In this document: in pieces, positions 4,922-5,620 of the stretch
How the letters are laid out: the number at the start of each line of letters is the position of its first letter
Position numbering within the stretch: the stretch's first letter is position 1
From: an uncultured Alphaproteobacteria bacterium
Lineage (GTDB): Bacteria; Pseudomonadota; Alphaproteobacteria; Rs-D84
Direction of reading: 5' to 3'
Length of the DNA: 5,620 nucleotides
Assembly: GCA_947589625.1 (NCBI GenBank)
Contig: CANQCM010000065.1
Coordinates: 1-5,620 of the forward strand
Position numbers and translations under genes: made by a program
Notes under the pieces: model-generated
Seen by the model: the letters and a program-made list of their open reading frames with translations, nothing else
Told to the model about the DNA's origin: nothing
Databases searched by the model: none

Positions 4922-5413
4922 TTAATAACCTAATTCTGCCAGCCATTGAGTCAATTTTTTATCAGATTCCGATTTGTTGTTTTGAGCAATATGTCCGTAA
5001 ATTGCAAAACCGTCCAGCACGCCGCCAGAACCTTCGTGCGTACAAAAATGATGCACTTCTTTATTGGACAAATCAAAACTTTCCATAAAAGTATGCACTG
5101 GCATGGGCATATCGCCCCACCAATTAGGATAGCCCAGAAAAACAACATCATATTTATAAATGTTGTCTGGTTGCCCGATTAATTCTGGTCTGGCATGCGC
5201 TTGTTTTTCTGCCTGTGCATAACGCGTCAATGCGTCATAAGTATTTGGGTAATTATCGTTTTTAACCCTGATTTCAAACAAATCGCCGCCTGTTTTATCT
5301 GCAATCAATTTTGCAATTATCGCCGTATTACCCACATTTACATTTCCAACCGCGTATTGTTCGCCAGCCCGCGAAAAATACGCCACTAAAATCTTTTTAT
5401 TACCAGCCGTCAT
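4922..5413 (-). CDS. Flavodoxin-family protein (Flavodoxin_4 type)
   Basis: A 163-residue single-domain alpha/beta protein expected to bind FMN and act in cytoplasmic electron transfer or quinone/disulfide reduction. Strand 1 ILVAYFS (8-14) leads into a loop RAGEQY...VGNT (15-30), the extended phosphate-binding form seen in flavodoxins of the SRAGExY...GNT group, in which an insert separates the Ser from GNT. Next come YDVVFLGYPNWWGDMPMPV, the strand and Trp-bearing loop that covers the flavin, and HHFCTHEGSGG, the third flavin-contacting loop. The start chosen is the ATG at 5413, because AGAGG lies 6 nt upstream and the fold begins at once. An upstream ATG at 5434 has no binding site, and the one at 5482 lies upstream of the promoter. 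The partner oxidoreductase is not in the window. The small membrane-protein gene follows after 17 nt. Confidence 0.9.
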   Translation of the reverse strand: MTAGNKKILVAYFSRAGEQYAVGNVNVGNTAIIAKLIADKTGGDLFEIRVKNDNYPNTYDALTRYAQAEKQAHARPELIGQPDNIYKYDVVFLGYPNWWGDMPMPVHTFMESFDLSNKEVHHFCTHEGSGGVLDGFAIYGHIAQNNKSESDKKLTQWLAELGY

Positions 5414-5436
5414 TGTCTGCCTCTTTGTATACATGC

Positions 5437-5466
5437 AGTATAATTTAAAAAGCAGGTATTTTACAA
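5437..5466 (-). promoter_or_regulatory. Flavodoxin gene promoter
   Basis: Read on the - strand: -35 TTGTAA (5466-5461), 18-bp spacer, -10 TATACT (5442-5437), with a predicted start near 5430, about 17 nt before the chosen ATG. An 8-bp palindrome TGTATACA (5426-5433) lies at the start site and could be an operator, though it is short enough to arise by chance. Confidence 0.6.
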
Positions 5467-5620
5467 CAAAAATACACATCACCGATATTACAAATAGACC
5501 AAGACAACCGGCACTATATGAGTGTATTTGCGCCAGTACTAATTATTAGGACGGGAAAAGCCCGTAATTGACTATTGCTATGTCAAAGTGCGTAATCGCC
5601 TGAAAATATAAAGAAAAAAT
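5467..5620. other. Non-coding right end with clustered small inverted repeats
   Basis: No convincing gene is seen here. Short frames on both strands lack binding sites and family signatures. The stretch 5539-5586 contains three adjoining inverted repeats: CTAAT-T-ATTAG (5539-5549), ACGGG-AAAAG-CCCGT (5551-5565) and TTGAC-9 nt-GTCAA (5568-5586). None is followed by a T run, so they are not intrinsic terminators. They could belong to a structured RNA, a repeat element or operators of a gene beyond the window. A - strand frame open from the edge to TAA at 5548-5546 (24 residues) could be the tail of another gene. Confidence 0.35.

Noticed and set aside
4922..5482. Longer flavodoxin start at 5482 (186 residues)
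   Set aside because: The added N-terminus lies over the predicted promoter and has no binding site; the ATG at 5413 has AGAGG at proper distance and starts at the fold.
5546..5620. - strand frame open from the window edge, 24 residues
   Set aside because: Too short to identify, AT-rich and overlapping inverted repeats; could be a gene tail but cannot be supported.
1..5620. CRISPR arrays, insertion sequences, phage or defence genes
   Set aside because: No spaced direct repeats, transposase motifs or terminal repeats were found; the content is housekeeping, envelope and redox genes.

Overview
The window reads as ordinary chromosomal DNA of an AT-rich, Gram-negative bacterium. Evidence is a secreted outer-membrane beta-barrel of the PagL lipid A deacylase family, an MsbA-type ABC exporter, and an AspRS whose C-terminal region (NQRGQDLLMG, LREVHI) looks proteobacterial, probably alphaproteobacterial. 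TGG encodes Trp throughout and no recoding is seen. The lineage call is inference, not a match to a known genome.

Layout. Positions 1-162 hold the 3' end of an unidentified + strand gene. It converges on aspS (213-1982, - strand), and the two share a bidirectional intrinsic terminator at 164-196. Between aspS and the next gene, reading the - strand, come a tRNA-Thr(GGU) gene with its own promoter (2304-2231), its terminator (2215-2191), an aspS promoter (2187-2160), and an aspS leader of about 170 nt. Divergent from the tRNA is a + strand pair, a PagL-like lipid A deacylase (2423-2980) and an MsbA-like ABC exporter (2996-4780), 15 nt apart and presumably one operon for lipid A/outer-membrane remodelling. 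On the - strand follows a flavodoxin-family gene (4922-5413) with its own promoter, and 17 nt behind it an unusually small gene for a 34-residue single-span membrane protein (4800-4904). The last ~150 bases contain no recognisable gene but several small inverted repeats.

Main discovery. The aspS leader carries an exact match to the T-box consensus (AGGGTGGNACCGCG, here N = C) at 2077-2064. It lies inside a complete antiterminator fold: a 5-bp A1 helix, the 7-nt UGGCACC bulge and a 5-bp A2 helix. An alternative terminator hairpin re-uses the 3' strand of the antiterminator and ends in eight U. The variable base C is the one needed to pair with G73 of tRNA-Asp. This is a tRNA-sensing transcription attenuator in front of an aspartyl-tRNA synthetase gene, in what looks like a proteobacterium. 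T-boxes are best known from Firmicutes and Actinobacteria. Only about 75 nt lie between the predicted transcription start and the T-box, so Stem I must be very short.

How the parts relate. AspRS has the His of the non-discriminating class (H37 in RKRDHG), so it may charge both tRNA-Asp and tRNA-Asn. In that case the leader could sense a tRNA pool that feeds both Asp and Asn decoding.
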